The notes under the pieces are model-generated. The model was not told the origin of the DNA. It ran no database searches and saw only the letters and a list, made by a program, of their open reading frames with translations. Below are positions 18,694 through 27,256 of a DNA stretch of 64,000 nt, piece by piece. The position numbers were made by a program, and so were the translations under genes. This DNA comes from Roseovarius sp. THAF9 (lineage in GTDB: Bacteria > Pseudomonadota > Alphaproteobacteria > Rhodobacterales > Rhodobacteraceae). The DNA lies in the NCBI RefSeq assembly GCF_009363715.1, contig NZ_CP045404.1, positions 774,001 to 838,000 of the forward strand. The letters run 5' to 3'. The stretch's first letter is position 1. The number at the start of each line of letters is the position of its first letter.

Positions 18694-20352
18694 ATGGCGG
18701 ATCGGTTTCGCGTGACATTGGCACAGCTGAACGCCACGGTGGGCGACCTTGACGGCAACGCCGCGCTGGCACGCGAGGCGTGGGAGGCGGGCAAAGCCGC
18801 CGAGGCCGACCTGGTGGCGCTGCCCGAGATGTTCATCACCGGCTACAACACGCAGGATCTGGTGATGAAGCCGGTGTTTCACCAGGCGGCGATCGCGAAG
18901 ATCGAGGCGTTGGCGAAGGACTGTGCGCTTGGCCCGGCGCTGGCCATCGGAGGCCCGGCGCTGGAAGGCGCGGAGCTGTATAACGCTTACTACATCCTGA
19001 AGGGCGGCAGCATCACCGCCTGCGTGCTGAAGCATCACTTGCCCAACGAGACGGTGTTCGACGAGGTGCGGCTTTATGCGTCGGGCGACGTGATGGGGCC
19101 ATATGCTGTGGGCAATGTGCGCATCGGCTCGCCCATTTGCGAGGACAGCTGGCACGAGGACGTGCCCGAGACGCTGGCCGAAACGGGGGCGGAGTTTCTG
19201 CTGGTGCCGAACGGCTCGCCCTATTACCGCGGTAAGCTGGCGCATCGGCATCAGTTGATGGTGAACCGGGTGGTCGAGACGGGGCTGCCGTTGATTTACC
19301 TGAACCTGGTGGGGGCGCAGGACGACCAGGTGTTTGACGGCGGCACCTTTGCGCTGAACCCCGGTGGCGGGCTGGCGGTGCAGATGCCGCTGATGGAAGA
19401 GGACATCGCGCATATCGATCTGGTGCGCGGGGAGGATGGCTGGCGGATCGAAAAGACCGACCTGGCGCATATCCCCGACACGCTGGAGAGCGACTACCAC
19501 GCGATGGTGCTGAGCTTGCGCGATTACATGCGCAAGACGGGGTTCCGGAAAGTGCTGCTGGGGCTTTCCGGCGGTGTGGACAGTGCGATTGTCGCGACCA
19601 TCGCGGTGGATGCGCTTGGGGCGGAGAACGTGCGTTGCGTGATGCTGCCGTCGGAATATACCTCGCAGGCTTCATTGGACGATGCCAAGGAATGTGCCAA
19701 GGCTTTGGGCGCGCGGTATGATTTCGTGCCCATCGCCGAAGGGCGCGCGGCGATCACCAACACGCTGGAGCCCTTGTTCGAGGGCACCGAGCCGGGGATC
19801 ACCGAGGAGAACATCCAGTCGCGGCTGCGCGGGCTTCTGTTGATGGCGCTGAGCAACAAGTTCGGGGAGATGCTGCTGACCACTGGCAACAAGTCCGAGG
19901 TGGCGGTGGGCTATGCCACGATCTATGGCGACATGGCGGGCGGCTATAACCCGATCAAGGATCTCTACAAGACGCGGGTGTTCGAGGTGTGCCGGTGGCG
20001 GAACGCCAATCACCGGGAGTGGATGATGGGACCTGAGGGCGAGGTGATCCCGGTCAACATCATCGAGAAGCCGCCCAGCGCGGAGCTGCGTGAGGACCAG
20101 AAGGACAGTGACAGCCTGCCGGATTATCCTGTGCTGGACGGGATCTTGCAGATCCTGGTGGACGAGGACGGCTCGATCGAGGATTGCGTCGCGGCGGGGT
20201 ATGACCGCGATGATGCGGTGCGGGTGGAGCACCTGATCTACATCAGCGAATACAAGCGCTTCCAGTCCGCCCCCGGCACGCGGTTGTCGAAACACGCGTT
20301 CTGGCTGGACCGGCGCTATCCCATCGTGAACCGGTGGCGCGACGGGGGCTAG
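18694..20352 (+). CDS. nadE: Glutamine-dependent NAD+ synthase
   Basis: 552 residues. The N-terminal nitrilase-type glutaminase domain (about 1-260) includes ALPEMFITGY (Glu), LKHHLPNETVFDE (Lys) and PICEDSWHED (Cys nucleophile). The C-terminal synthetase domain carries the ATP-pyrophosphatase loop LGLSGGVDSAIVA (about 285-297) and the STGNKSE-type motif LTTGNKSEVAVGY. It amidates deamido-NAD+ with ATP, using ammonia channelled from glutamine. Both catalytic sets are complete. It is divergent from the MORN gene with a 160-bp promoter gap. Confidence 0.96.
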   Translation: MADRFRVTLAQLNATVGDLDGNAALAREAWEAGKAAEADLVALPEMFITGYNTQDLVMKPVFHQAAIAKIEALAKDCALGPALAIGGPALEGAELYNAYYILKGGSITACVLKHHLPNETVFDEVRLYASGDVMGPYAVGNVRIGSPICEDSWHEDVPETLAETGAEFLLVPNGSPYYRGKLAHRHQLMVNRVVETGLPLIYLNLVGAQDDQVFDGGTFALNPGGGLAVQMPLMEEDIAHIDLVRGEDGWRIEKTDLAHIPDTLESDYHAMVLSLRDYMRKTGFRKVLLGLSGGVDSAIVATIAVDALGAENVRCVMLPSEYTSQASLDDAKECAKALGARYDFVPIAEGRAAITNTLEPLFEGTEPGITEENIQSRLRGLLLMALSNKFGEMLLTTGNKSEVAVGYATIYGDMAGGYNPIKDLYKTRVFEVCRWRNANHREWMMGPEGEVIPVNIIEKPPSAELREDQKDSDSLPDYPVLDGILQILVDEDGSIEDCVAAGYDRDDAVRVEHLIYISEYKRFQSAPGTRLSKHAFWLDRRYPIVNRWRDGG

Positions 20353-20421
20353 GGCTGCCGGTTTTGCATGGCCGGGAGGTGTCTGTTACGATCCGGGCAA
20401 TAGTATTTGCAGGAGTTTGAT

Positions 20422-20955
20422 ATGACACGTTTTTTCACCGCAATTGCCGCGATGCTGCTGGCCGTGCCGGCCTGGGCGGCGGAGCTGAGCGAGGCGTACG
20501 AGGCCATCGGGACGATGACCGTCACGCTGGATGGCGAGGTGACGGAACTGGTCATTGCCTATGACATCGAAGGCGAGGAGGCTTACGCCGAGCAGAAGAT
20601 GATCATGGGATCGTCCCTGTCGGTCAACGCCATGGGGCAGACGGTCGGCGAGGACGGCACGCCGGGGCGCCCCATGGTGCAGGTGACTCTGCTGGAGGAG
20701 TTCGGCGAGATGCGGTTCCTATCGGCGGAGATGTACGACGACCAGGGCTATGACGCACCCTTGGCGATGGGAGCCGATGGCGGTGATGGTACGCTGACCG
20801 GCTACGAGATGACGGATGACAACGTGGTCACAGTGACCGTAGAGGGCAATTTCCTGCGGCTGACGAATTACATGGATGAGCCGCGCGTGGCCGACGGGGC
20901 CGAGCCGGTGGCGGTGACGATCAGTTACGAGGCGGAACTGGAACCGCTGGAGTAA
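20422..20955 (+). CDS. Hypothetical periplasmic protein
   Basis: 177 residues; the ATG at 20422 has AGGAG 6 bp upstream, better than the in-frame start at 20407. A Sec signal (AAMLLAVPAWAAE) gives a mature acidic beta-rich protein starting ELSEAYEAIGTMTVTLDGE. No family is recognised. It follows nadE by 69 bp and could share its transcript. Codon use fits the neighbours, so the gene is probably real. Confidence 0.7.
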   Translation: MTRFFTAIAAMLLAVPAWAAELSEAYEAIGTMTVTLDGEVTELVIAYDIEGEEAYAEQKMIMGSSLSVNAMGQTVGEDGTPGRPMVQVTLLEEFGEMRFLSAEMYDDQGYDAPLAMGADGGDGTLTGYEMTDDNVVTVTVEGNFLRLTNYMDEPRVADGAEPVAVTISYEAELEPLE

Positions 20956-21196
20956 GGACGGACGGGCGTGACATCGCTGGCGTCATTGGCCTCCGCGTCT
21001 CGCGCTTGAAAGCAAAGCCGGCGTGGGAAGGCGTGCCGCGCATGTCCGGTTGCGCGTTTTATTCTGCTGCACGCGGCTCTTTGCAAGCATGCAAGCTGTG
21101 TCCGCGGAGGTGGACGTGATGCGGAGCGCAGCGAAAGTCTGGGTTGAGCCCAAACTACTGAATTTCTGCTCGGTAGCGAATGGCTGCTCTCGCCGA

Positions 21197-21448
21197 TCAG
21201 CCGCTTGCCATACCGGCAATCATTGCGCCTAGAGCGACAAGGTGGACAAGCATGAGCGCCTTGTCGTTCCAAAGTGCGCCGACGGCGAACCATCCCACGA
21301 CACCGATGAGAAACAGGTACAGGTTCCAAGGTGTCCAGCCAAACCCTGTCGCGGTATATCCCATGATCTGAACGGCGGAAGCGCCCCACTTGACCGCGAA
21401 GACAAAGCGCTCGCGCGGCAGTCCGAGGGCCAGGGTGTTAAACGGCAC
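21197..21448 (-). CDS. Small three-segment membrane protein
   Basis: 83 residues from a GTG at 21448. A GGAGG lies 8 bp upstream, inside the 3' end of the SDR gene, and the two genes overlap by 11 bp, so translation is coupled. Hydrophobic stretches lie at about residues 22-35, 43-58 and 64-80. It resembles short DUF6552-type proteins of the Rhodobacterales, but this was not checked. Confidence 0.7.
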   Translation of the reverse strand: MPFNTLALGLPRERFVFAVKWGASAVQIMGYTATGFGWTPWNLYLFLIGVVGWFAVGALWNDKALMLVHLVALGAMIAGMASG

Positions 21449-22151
21449 GGGTCAATCCTCCGTCTAGACGCAGGTTTTGTCCCGTCATGTAGCTGCCATC
21501 TTCCGACGCGAGCCATGAGATGAGAGAAGACACCTCTGATGCGAAACCGTAGCGCCCCATGGGAATACGCGCTTTGCGGTCTTCGGTTTCGGGCAAGCTG
21601 TCGATGAAGCCCGGAAGGACGTTATTCATTCGGATATTCTCTGATGCATATTTGTCCGAGTAGAGCTTCGTGAATGTGGCAAGCCCGGCCCGGAAGACCC
21701 CCGACGTTGGAAAAAGTGGGTCGGGTTCGAATGCCGCAAAGGTTGAGATGTTGATGATTGCCCCGCCGCCATGCTCCTGCATCAGTGGGGTGACAAGCCG
21801 TGTCGGACGGATCACGTTCATCAGGTAGACTTCCATCCCTTTATGCCAATCTTCGTCACTGATCTCGAGAACCGGACCTTTTGGTCCGTGGCTAGCAGAG
21901 TTCACCAACACATCGATGCGGCCCCAACGATCCTTCGCACCCTCGACCAATGCGTTCAGCGCTTGTCCGTCAAGGTTGGAGCCCGTTACGCCAAAGCCGC
22001 CAAGTTCGCCGCCGAGCGCCTCACCCTTGCCGGACGAGGACAGGATGCCGACTTTGAACCCATCTTCTGCCAGTCTGCGGGCTGCATCCGCACCCATGCC
22101 GCTGCCGCCTGCTGTGATAAGAGCTACTTTTTCTGCTGTCATATCGAGCAT
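21438..22151 (-). CDS. SDR-family protein with altered active site
   Basis: 237 residues (ATG at 22151, alternative at 22142). The Rossmann glycine motif is present (TAGGSGMGADAAR), as are VLVNSAS, Asn112 and Ser136 (IINIST). At the usual YxxxK position the sequence is SGVFR (Ser150...Arg154) in TSGVFRAGLATFTK, so both the catalytic Tyr and Lys are replaced. It may bind NAD(P) without classical dehydrogenase activity, or use a different chemistry. The C-terminus (YMTGQNLRLDGGLTRAV) is typical of the family. It is divergent from a LysR regulator, which probably controls it. Confidence 0.88.
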   Translation of the reverse strand: MLDMTAEKVALITAGGSGMGADAARRLAEDGFKVGILSSSGKGEALGGELGGFGVTGSNLDGQALNALVEGAKDRWGRIDVLVNSASHGPKGPVLEISDEDWHKGMEVYLMNVIRPTRLVTPLMQEHGGGAIINISTFAAFEPDPLFPTSGVFRAGLATFTKLYSDKYASENIRMNNVLPGFIDSLPETEDRKARIPMGRYGFASEVSSLISWLASEDGSYMTGQNLRLDGGLTRAV

Positions 22152-22240
22152 CCTTTCTTGGTTGAGCCATACATGATGATTTCCGTGGCAGACTTCGATT
22201 CAGAATTGATGTTATATGGCAGTAGAATTACTATTGCAGA

Positions 22241-23119
22241 ATGTCCGAACTTCCCCCGCTCAACAGTTTGCGTGCGTTCGATGCAGCAGGCCGCCGCCTC
22301 AGTTTCCGCTCAGCCGCTGATGAACTGGGCGTTACGCAGGGAGCCGTCGCGCAACAGGTGCGCCAGCTCGAAGCGCTGCTTGGTGTGGTCTTGTTTGAGC
22401 GGGTACCGAAGGGCCTGGCTTTTACGCCAGTCGGGCGCAGCTATCACAACCGGATTGCCGGAGTGTTCGCAGACCTTCGAGCCGCAACTGCCGAACTGAA
22501 ACCAGAGCCGAACAAAGTTCTTATCAGTGTCACACCGACCTTTGCTGCGAAATGGCTGATCCCCAATCTTCCGGACTTCACCGCCGCACACCCGGACATC
22601 GATTTGCGGATCATGGCGACCGAAAGAGTTTCCAGCTTCCACAGCGACGGAATAGACCTTGCAGTGCGCCAGGGATCGCCGCCGTTCGGCGCATCATTGG
22701 ACGTCACGCTTATTTTTAAGCAATCACTGATCGCAGTCGCCGCGCCGAAGTTTGCAGACAAAGGCGACGCTCTTCTTGATCCAGATAAACTTGCAAGAAT
22801 GCCGAAGGTCCATGACACTCATGACCAATGGCCCAGCTATCTCTCGTATTTGGGTGTTCAGGAACAGTCTCCTCGTCACCTTCATCTGAGCCAAACTTCT
22901 CTTGCGGTCGATGCCGCTATCGCCGGACAGGGTTTGGCCTTGGTAAGCCGGTTTCTGGTGGCGCAAGACCTTGAGGCCGGACGTTTGGTGGAGGTTGGCG
23001 CAGCTTGGGACGCGGGCGGCAGTGATTTCTATGTCCTCATGCCGCGAACCGCCAAAAACAATGTGTCGGTCGTCAAGGTAATGACGTGGCTTACGGCTCG
23101 TTCCGCCGAAGTTGCCTGA
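22241..23119 (+). CDS. LysR-family transcriptional regulator
   Basis: 292 residues. An N-terminal winged helix-turn-helix (FRSAADELGVTQGAVAQQVRQLE, about residues 21-43) and a type 2 periplasmic-binding-like effector domain (about 90-290) are seen. Overall it resembles the GcvA branch of the family. It is divergent from the atypical SDR and small membrane protein with an 89-bp shared promoter region, the standard arrangement for a LysR gene and its target. The effector is unknown. Confidence 0.93.
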   Translation: MSELPPLNSLRAFDAAGRRLSFRSAADELGVTQGAVAQQVRQLEALLGVVLFERVPKGLAFTPVGRSYHNRIAGVFADLRAATAELKPEPNKVLISVTPTFAAKWLIPNLPDFTAAHPDIDLRIMATERVSSFHSDGIDLAVRQGSPPFGASLDVTLIFKQSLIAVAAPKFADKGDALLDPDKLARMPKVHDTHDQWPSYLSYLGVQEQSPRHLHLSQTSLAVDAAIAGQGLALVSRFLVAQDLEAGRLVEVGAAWDAGGSDFYVLMPRTAKNNVSVVKVMTWLTARSAEVA

Positions 23120-23802
23120 CTGCCTTGAACCATGAGCGGCCATTCAGATCATTCGAGCGAAAGTCAGCTCTGTCCCGCATTGCAGACCTTGGACGGATCG
23201 GTTTCGCATGTCTGCTCACGGCCCAAAGCCGCCCTTGGTTTTTTGCAATGCCGCTGCGCCGCAGAATACTCAAAGCTGACCTCAGTGATGCCAGCATGCT
23301 TCACTGGCTAAACCCAGTTTTTGATACCAAGTTGGCAACTCATCGAACCACACGGTAGATTTGGAGACCTGTTCGACCGCCCGCTTAAATCGATACCTAT
23401 ATGACCAAGTCCCCGCTCATCGCGGATTGCCGTATGCGCGTTCTTTTTCCAATAGACCCTGCCGCCTCTAATCGGGCTCAGAACTTCATCAACGTCTTGA
23501 ACCGTGTTGGCATCACGCCAGAACGGCCAAAAAAGCTGCTTCGTGCTTGTGCTAAAGTCTTGATTTTGGAAATCAGATTTTCATCAGCTGACAAACCGCC
23601 TTGACTCCCGACCGACCCGCCTATGAACCTCGGGTATGCCAGACGCCTACACAACGGAGGCAAGCACAAACGCCGAACACTCCGAGAGACCGGTAACCGG
23701 CACGCGGCGTGTAACGGAAAATTCGCGTGCTATCGGCACAACCGGGCGGTCATTTGAAAGCCCGGTAAGTTGACCATCGCGAACATCAACAGGGAGACTT
23801 AG
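23120..23802. other. 683-bp region without a supported gene
   Basis: Only short, poor ORFs occur. The left part (about 23130-23300) includes GCGAAAGTC followed by a run similar in style to 21130-21180 (also GCGAAAGTC in a gene-free spacer), suggesting degenerate copies of an intergenic repeat. A 67-codon frame at 23401-23604 shows no recognisable domain. The last 100 bp must hold the promoter of the ABC importer; AGGGAGAC precedes its ATG. Confidence 0.5.
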
Positions 23803-25347
23803 ATGAAAAAGACACTGACAGCCTCAATTCTGTACCTCGGGCTTGCGCTGCCGACAGTGGCCCAAGACTCCGGCGGCCGGCTTGACATCGTGGTGCAACC
23901 CGAACCGCCCAGCCTGATGCTGGGTCTCGTGCAGAACGGACCGACGCAGCTGGTCGCGGGCGACATTTACGAAAGCCTTCTGCGCTATGACACCGACCTG
24001 AACCCGATGCCGTCGCTGGCCAAGTCGTGGGAAATTTCCGACGATGCGCTAACCTACACATTCACGCTTCAGGACGGGGTGACTTGGCATGATGGAGAGC
24101 CTTTCACCGCCGAGGACGTAGTGTTTTCGGTCGACACCTTCCTGCGTGAAACCCATGCGCGACTTCGGGTCAGCTTGGAACACGTTGAATCCGTGACCGC
24201 GCCAGACGATCACACCGTCGTTTTCAAGCTGAAGAACCCTTTTGGTCCATTCATCGGCGTCTTCGAGGCGGGAACCATGCCGATGATCCCAAAGCATATC
24301 TACGAGGGGACAGATTTCGCCAATAACGAAGCGAACAACACGCCGATCGGTACCGGCCCGTACAAGTTCAATGAGTGGGAGAAAGGCAGCTATATCCACC
24401 TTGTGAAGAACGAGGATTACTACCTGGACGGACAGCCCTATCTGGACGAGGTGTTCTACCGCGTCATTCCCGACGCCGCCTCGCGTGCGGTAGCGTTCGA
24501 GAATGGCGAGGTCGACGTGCTGCCCGGTGGCTCTGTCGAAAACTGGGACGTGAAACGCCTGACCGAGATGGAAGGCGTCTGTTCTACCGGCAATGGGTGG
24601 GAGTATTTCGCGCCCCATGCGATGGCGTGGATGAACAACCGCGAAGGGGCCACGGCAAACAAGGATTTCCGCAAAGCTGTGATGTACGCCATGGACCGCG
24701 AGTTCGTGAAGGACGTGATCTGGAACGGGTTCGGCACTGTCGCCACCAGCCCGGTATCGTCCAAGACAAACTTCTACACCGCCGACACGATCATGTACGA
24801 TCATAACCCCGACAAAGCACGCGAGCACCTGGAGGCCGCAGGCTATGACGGGGAAACCGTGCGCATCTTGCCTTTGCCCTACGGCGAGACATGGCAACGC
24901 TGGGCCGAGGCGATGAAACAGAACCTTGAAGAGGTGGGTGTCAATGTCGAAGTGGTGGCAACCGACGTCGCTGGCTGGAACCAGAAACAGGCCGAGTGGG
25001 ATTTCGACATCGCCTTCACCTACCTCTACCAGTACGGAGATCCGGCCTTGGGTGTCGCGCGCAGCTATCTTTCGTCCAACATCGCCAAGGGCAGCCCGTG
25101 GAACAACGTCGCCGGGTATGAAAACGCGGAAGTGGACGAGATGTTCGCCGAGGCCGCCATCGCCGCCACCCCGGAAGAGCGTCAGGAGATCTACACCGAG
25201 GTCCAGAAACAACTGGTCGACGACGTGCCGGTCGCCTGGCTTCTGGAGATCGAGTTTCCAACGATCTATCGCTGCGACGTGAAGGATCTCGTGACCACCG
25301 CCATCGGTGTGAATGACGGGCTGCGCGACGCGTGGGTCGAGCAATAG
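23803..25347 (+). CDS. Peptide-type ABC transporter substrate-binding protein (family 5)
   Basis: 514 residues with a Sec signal (cleavage after LALPTVAQ). Features of the DppA/OppA/NikA family are seen: YESLLRYDTDLNPMPSLAKS, LQDGVTWHDGEPFTAEDVVF, NTPIGTGPYKF and FRKAVMYAMDREFV. It is the periplasmic receptor of the ABC importer encoded directly downstream; the ligand (peptide, opine, glycoside or similar) cannot be read. It is first gene of a four-gene operon. Confidence 0.93.
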   Translation: MKKTLTASILYLGLALPTVAQDSGGRLDIVVQPEPPSLMLGLVQNGPTQLVAGDIYESLLRYDTDLNPMPSLAKSWEISDDALTYTFTLQDGVTWHDGEPFTAEDVVFSVDTFLRETHARLRVSLEHVESVTAPDDHTVVFKLKNPFGPFIGVFEAGTMPMIPKHIYEGTDFANNEANNTPIGTGPYKFNEWEKGSYIHLVKNEDYYLDGQPYLDEVFYRVIPDAASRAVAFENGEVDVLPGGSVENWDVKRLTEMEGVCSTGNGWEYFAPHAMAWMNNREGATANKDFRKAVMYAMDREFVKDVIWNGFGTVATSPVSSKTNFYTADTIMYDHNPDKAREHLEAAGYDGETVRILPLPYGETWQRWAEAMKQNLEEVGVNVEVVATDVAGWNQKQAEWDFDIAFTYLYQYGDPALGVARSYLSSNIAKGSPWNNVAGYENAEVDEMFAEAAIAATPEERQEIYTEVQKQLVDDVPVAWLLEIEFPTIYRCDVKDLVTTAIGVNDGLRDAWVEQ

Positions 25348-25366
25348 ATCCAAGTGAGGATGCAAA

Positions 25367-25392
25367 GCTGGCCCGGAATGACCCGGGCCAGC
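25367..25392 (+). terminator. Intercistronic hairpin after the binding-protein gene
   Basis: A perfect 10-bp stem (GCTGGCCCGG at 25367-25376, CCGGGCCAGC at 25383-25392) with loop AATGAC and no U-tract. It lies between the binding-protein and permease genes, where such hairpins commonly stabilise upstream mRNA and lower expression of the membrane subunits. Confidence 0.6.
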
Positions 25393-25439
25393 CTCTATTC
25401 CGCCCCTGACGACCACCGCGAACCGAGCAGGCCCAGACA

Positions 25440-26405
25440 ATGAACCTTGCCGCCGCCATATTTGGCCGTACAGCCAAAGCCATCATCACGCTTTTGCTGG
25501 TAGTCGTGCTGAATTTCTTCCTGATCCATGCAGCCCCCGGCGACCCGGCGATGGTCATGGCAGGCGAAGCAGGCGCGGCGGACGAACAATTCATCCAGCA
25601 ACTGCGCCAGCAGTTCGGGCTGGATCAACCGCTCTACGTACAGTTCTGGAATTATGTCTCGGGCGTCGTGCAACTGGACCTTGGCTACTCCTATCGTCAA
25701 CAGATGCCCGTGCTGGACCTGATCCTGGACCGGTTGCCCGCGACGCTGTTACTGACGATGACAGCCTTCGGCATGTCCCTGCTTCTGGGAATCGTGTTCG
25801 GCCTTGCCGCTGCCGCACGGCAGGGCAAATGGAGCGATACCGCGATCACCACCATGGCATTGCTGTTTTATGCCACACCGCTTTTCTGGGTGGCGCTGAT
25901 GGCCGTCGTGCTGTTCTCGGTGCATCTGGGCTGGTTCCCGGCCTTCGGATACGAAACCGTTGGCGCTGAATACACCGGCATAACCGCTGTGCTGGACCGG
26001 CTGAAACACCTGTTCCTGCCGGCGCTGACGCTTGGGCTTTTCTTCATGGCAGTGTACCTGCGGATGACCCGGTCCTCGGTTCTCGAAGTCAGCCAGATGG
26101 ATTTCGTCAAGACGGCCCGCGCCAAGGGTCTGCGCGAGGGAACCATCCGGCGTCGTCACATACTGCGCAATGCCCTCTTGCCCGTCGTCACACTGGCCGG
26201 TCTTCAGGCGGGGCAACTGGTGGGCGGTGCCGTTCTGACCGAAACCGTGTTCGCATGGCCCGGCATCGGTCGCCTTATGTTCGAGAGCTTGACCGCGCGT
26301 GACTATAACACGCTCCTCGGTGTGTTCCTTGTCTCGGCGGCCATGGTGATCGCCTTCAACATCATCACCGATATCGTGTATCGGCTGATTGATCCGCGGA
26401 TTTGA
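25440..26405 (+). CDS. ABC transporter permease (DppB-like)
   Basis: 321 residues, inner-membrane subunit. An N-terminal helix is followed by a periplasmic domain with LRQQFGLDQPLYVQFWNYV, then about five more helices. The EAA loop that contacts the ATPase is FVKTARAKGLREGTIRRRH. The C-terminus INIITDIVYRLIDPRI is typical of DppB/NikB proteins. It pairs with the second permease 10 bp downstream. Confidence 0.93.
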   Translation: MNLAAAIFGRTAKAIITLLLVVVLNFFLIHAAPGDPAMVMAGEAGAADEQFIQQLRQQFGLDQPLYVQFWNYVSGVVQLDLGYSYRQQMPVLDLILDRLPATLLLTMTAFGMSLLLGIVFGLAAAARQGKWSDTAITTMALLFYATPLFWVALMAVVLFSVHLGWFPAFGYETVGAEYTGITAVLDRLKHLFLPALTLGLFFMAVYLRMTRSSVLEVSQMDFVKTARAKGLREGTIRRRHILRNALLPVVTLAGLQAGQLVGGAVLTETVFAWPGIGRLMFESLTARDYNTLLGVFLVSAAMVIAFNIITDIVYRLIDPRI

Positions 26406-26415
26406 GGGGACACGC

Positions 26416-27255
26416 ATGATCGATTTCCTCAAAAGATTCTCCCGCAACCGGGGCGCGGTGATCGGCGCGGTGATCCTGACTTGCGTTGTTCTCTTGGCCA
26501 TCTTCGCGCCTCTGATTTACCCAGAAAGCCCGTGGAAGATGGTGCAGCGGCCCTTCCTCGAACCGTTCAGCACCGAGGGCTTTCCTCTGGGCACCGATAC
26601 GTTGGGCCGCGACGTGGCGGCGGGGTTGGTGCATGGCGCGCGCGTGTCGCTGATCGTGGGGCTGGTGTCGACCCTGGTGGCGCTGTTGATCGGCGTGCCG
26701 CTCGGGGCATTCGCGGGCTTCTACGGAGGGCTGGTGGATGACGGCGCCATGCGTTTTACCGAGTTTTTCCAAACCATCCCGAACTTCGCGCTGGCCATCG
26801 TCCTGGTCGCGATTCTGGAACCGACGCTGCCGACGATAACGCTGGCCATCGCCATTGTCAGCTGGCCACCCGTCGCCCGCCTCGTGCGGGCCGAGGTACT
26901 GTCGCTGCGCAAGCGTGAGTTCGTCGATGCCGCACGGCTTGCTGGGCTATCAAACGCCCGTATTCTTTTCGGACATATCCTGCCCAACGCGATGTCACCG
27001 ATCATCGTCATGGCCTCTTTGATGGTGGCAACGGCGATCCTGCTGGAAAGCTCGTTGTCCTTCCTCGGCTTGGGGGATCCCAATATCATGAGCTGGGGCT
27101 ACATGATCGGCGCGGCGCGCACGGTGATCCGCACGGCCTGGTGGCTAAGCTTCATTCCGGGCGTGGCGATCCTGCTGACGGTTCTGGCCCTGAACCTCAT
27201 TGGCGAGGGGTTGAACGACGCCCTGAACCCCCGGCTGGCAAGAAAGGGGCGCTAA
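26416..27255 (+). CDS. ABC transporter permease (DppC-like)
   Basis: 279 residues from the ATG at 26416, with GAGGGGA upstream. It shows the usual DppC layout: an N-terminal helix, LGTDTLGRDVAAGLVHGARVS, four to five further helices, the EAA loop FVDAARLAGLSNARILFGHI, and a short C-terminal tail (LNDALNPRLARKGR). It forms the channel with the DppB-like subunit and is separated from the ATPase gene by 1 bp. Confidence 0.93.
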   Translation: MIDFLKRFSRNRGAVIGAVILTCVVLLAIFAPLIYPESPWKMVQRPFLEPFSTEGFPLGTDTLGRDVAAGLVHGARVSLIVGLVSTLVALLIGVPLGAFAGFYGGLVDDGAMRFTEFFQTIPNFALAIVLVAILEPTLPTITLAIAIVSWPPVARLVRAEVLSLRKREFVDAARLAGLSNARILFGHILPNAMSPIIVMASLMVATAILLESSLSFLGLGDPNIMSWGYMIGAARTVIRTAWWLSFIPGVAILLTVLALNLIGEGLNDALNPRLARKGR

Positions 27256-27256
27256 G

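Noticed and set aside
23401..23604. 67-codon plus-strand ORF before the peptide importer
   Set aside because: No ribosome-binding site or family resemblance; composition like the surrounding non-coding DNA.
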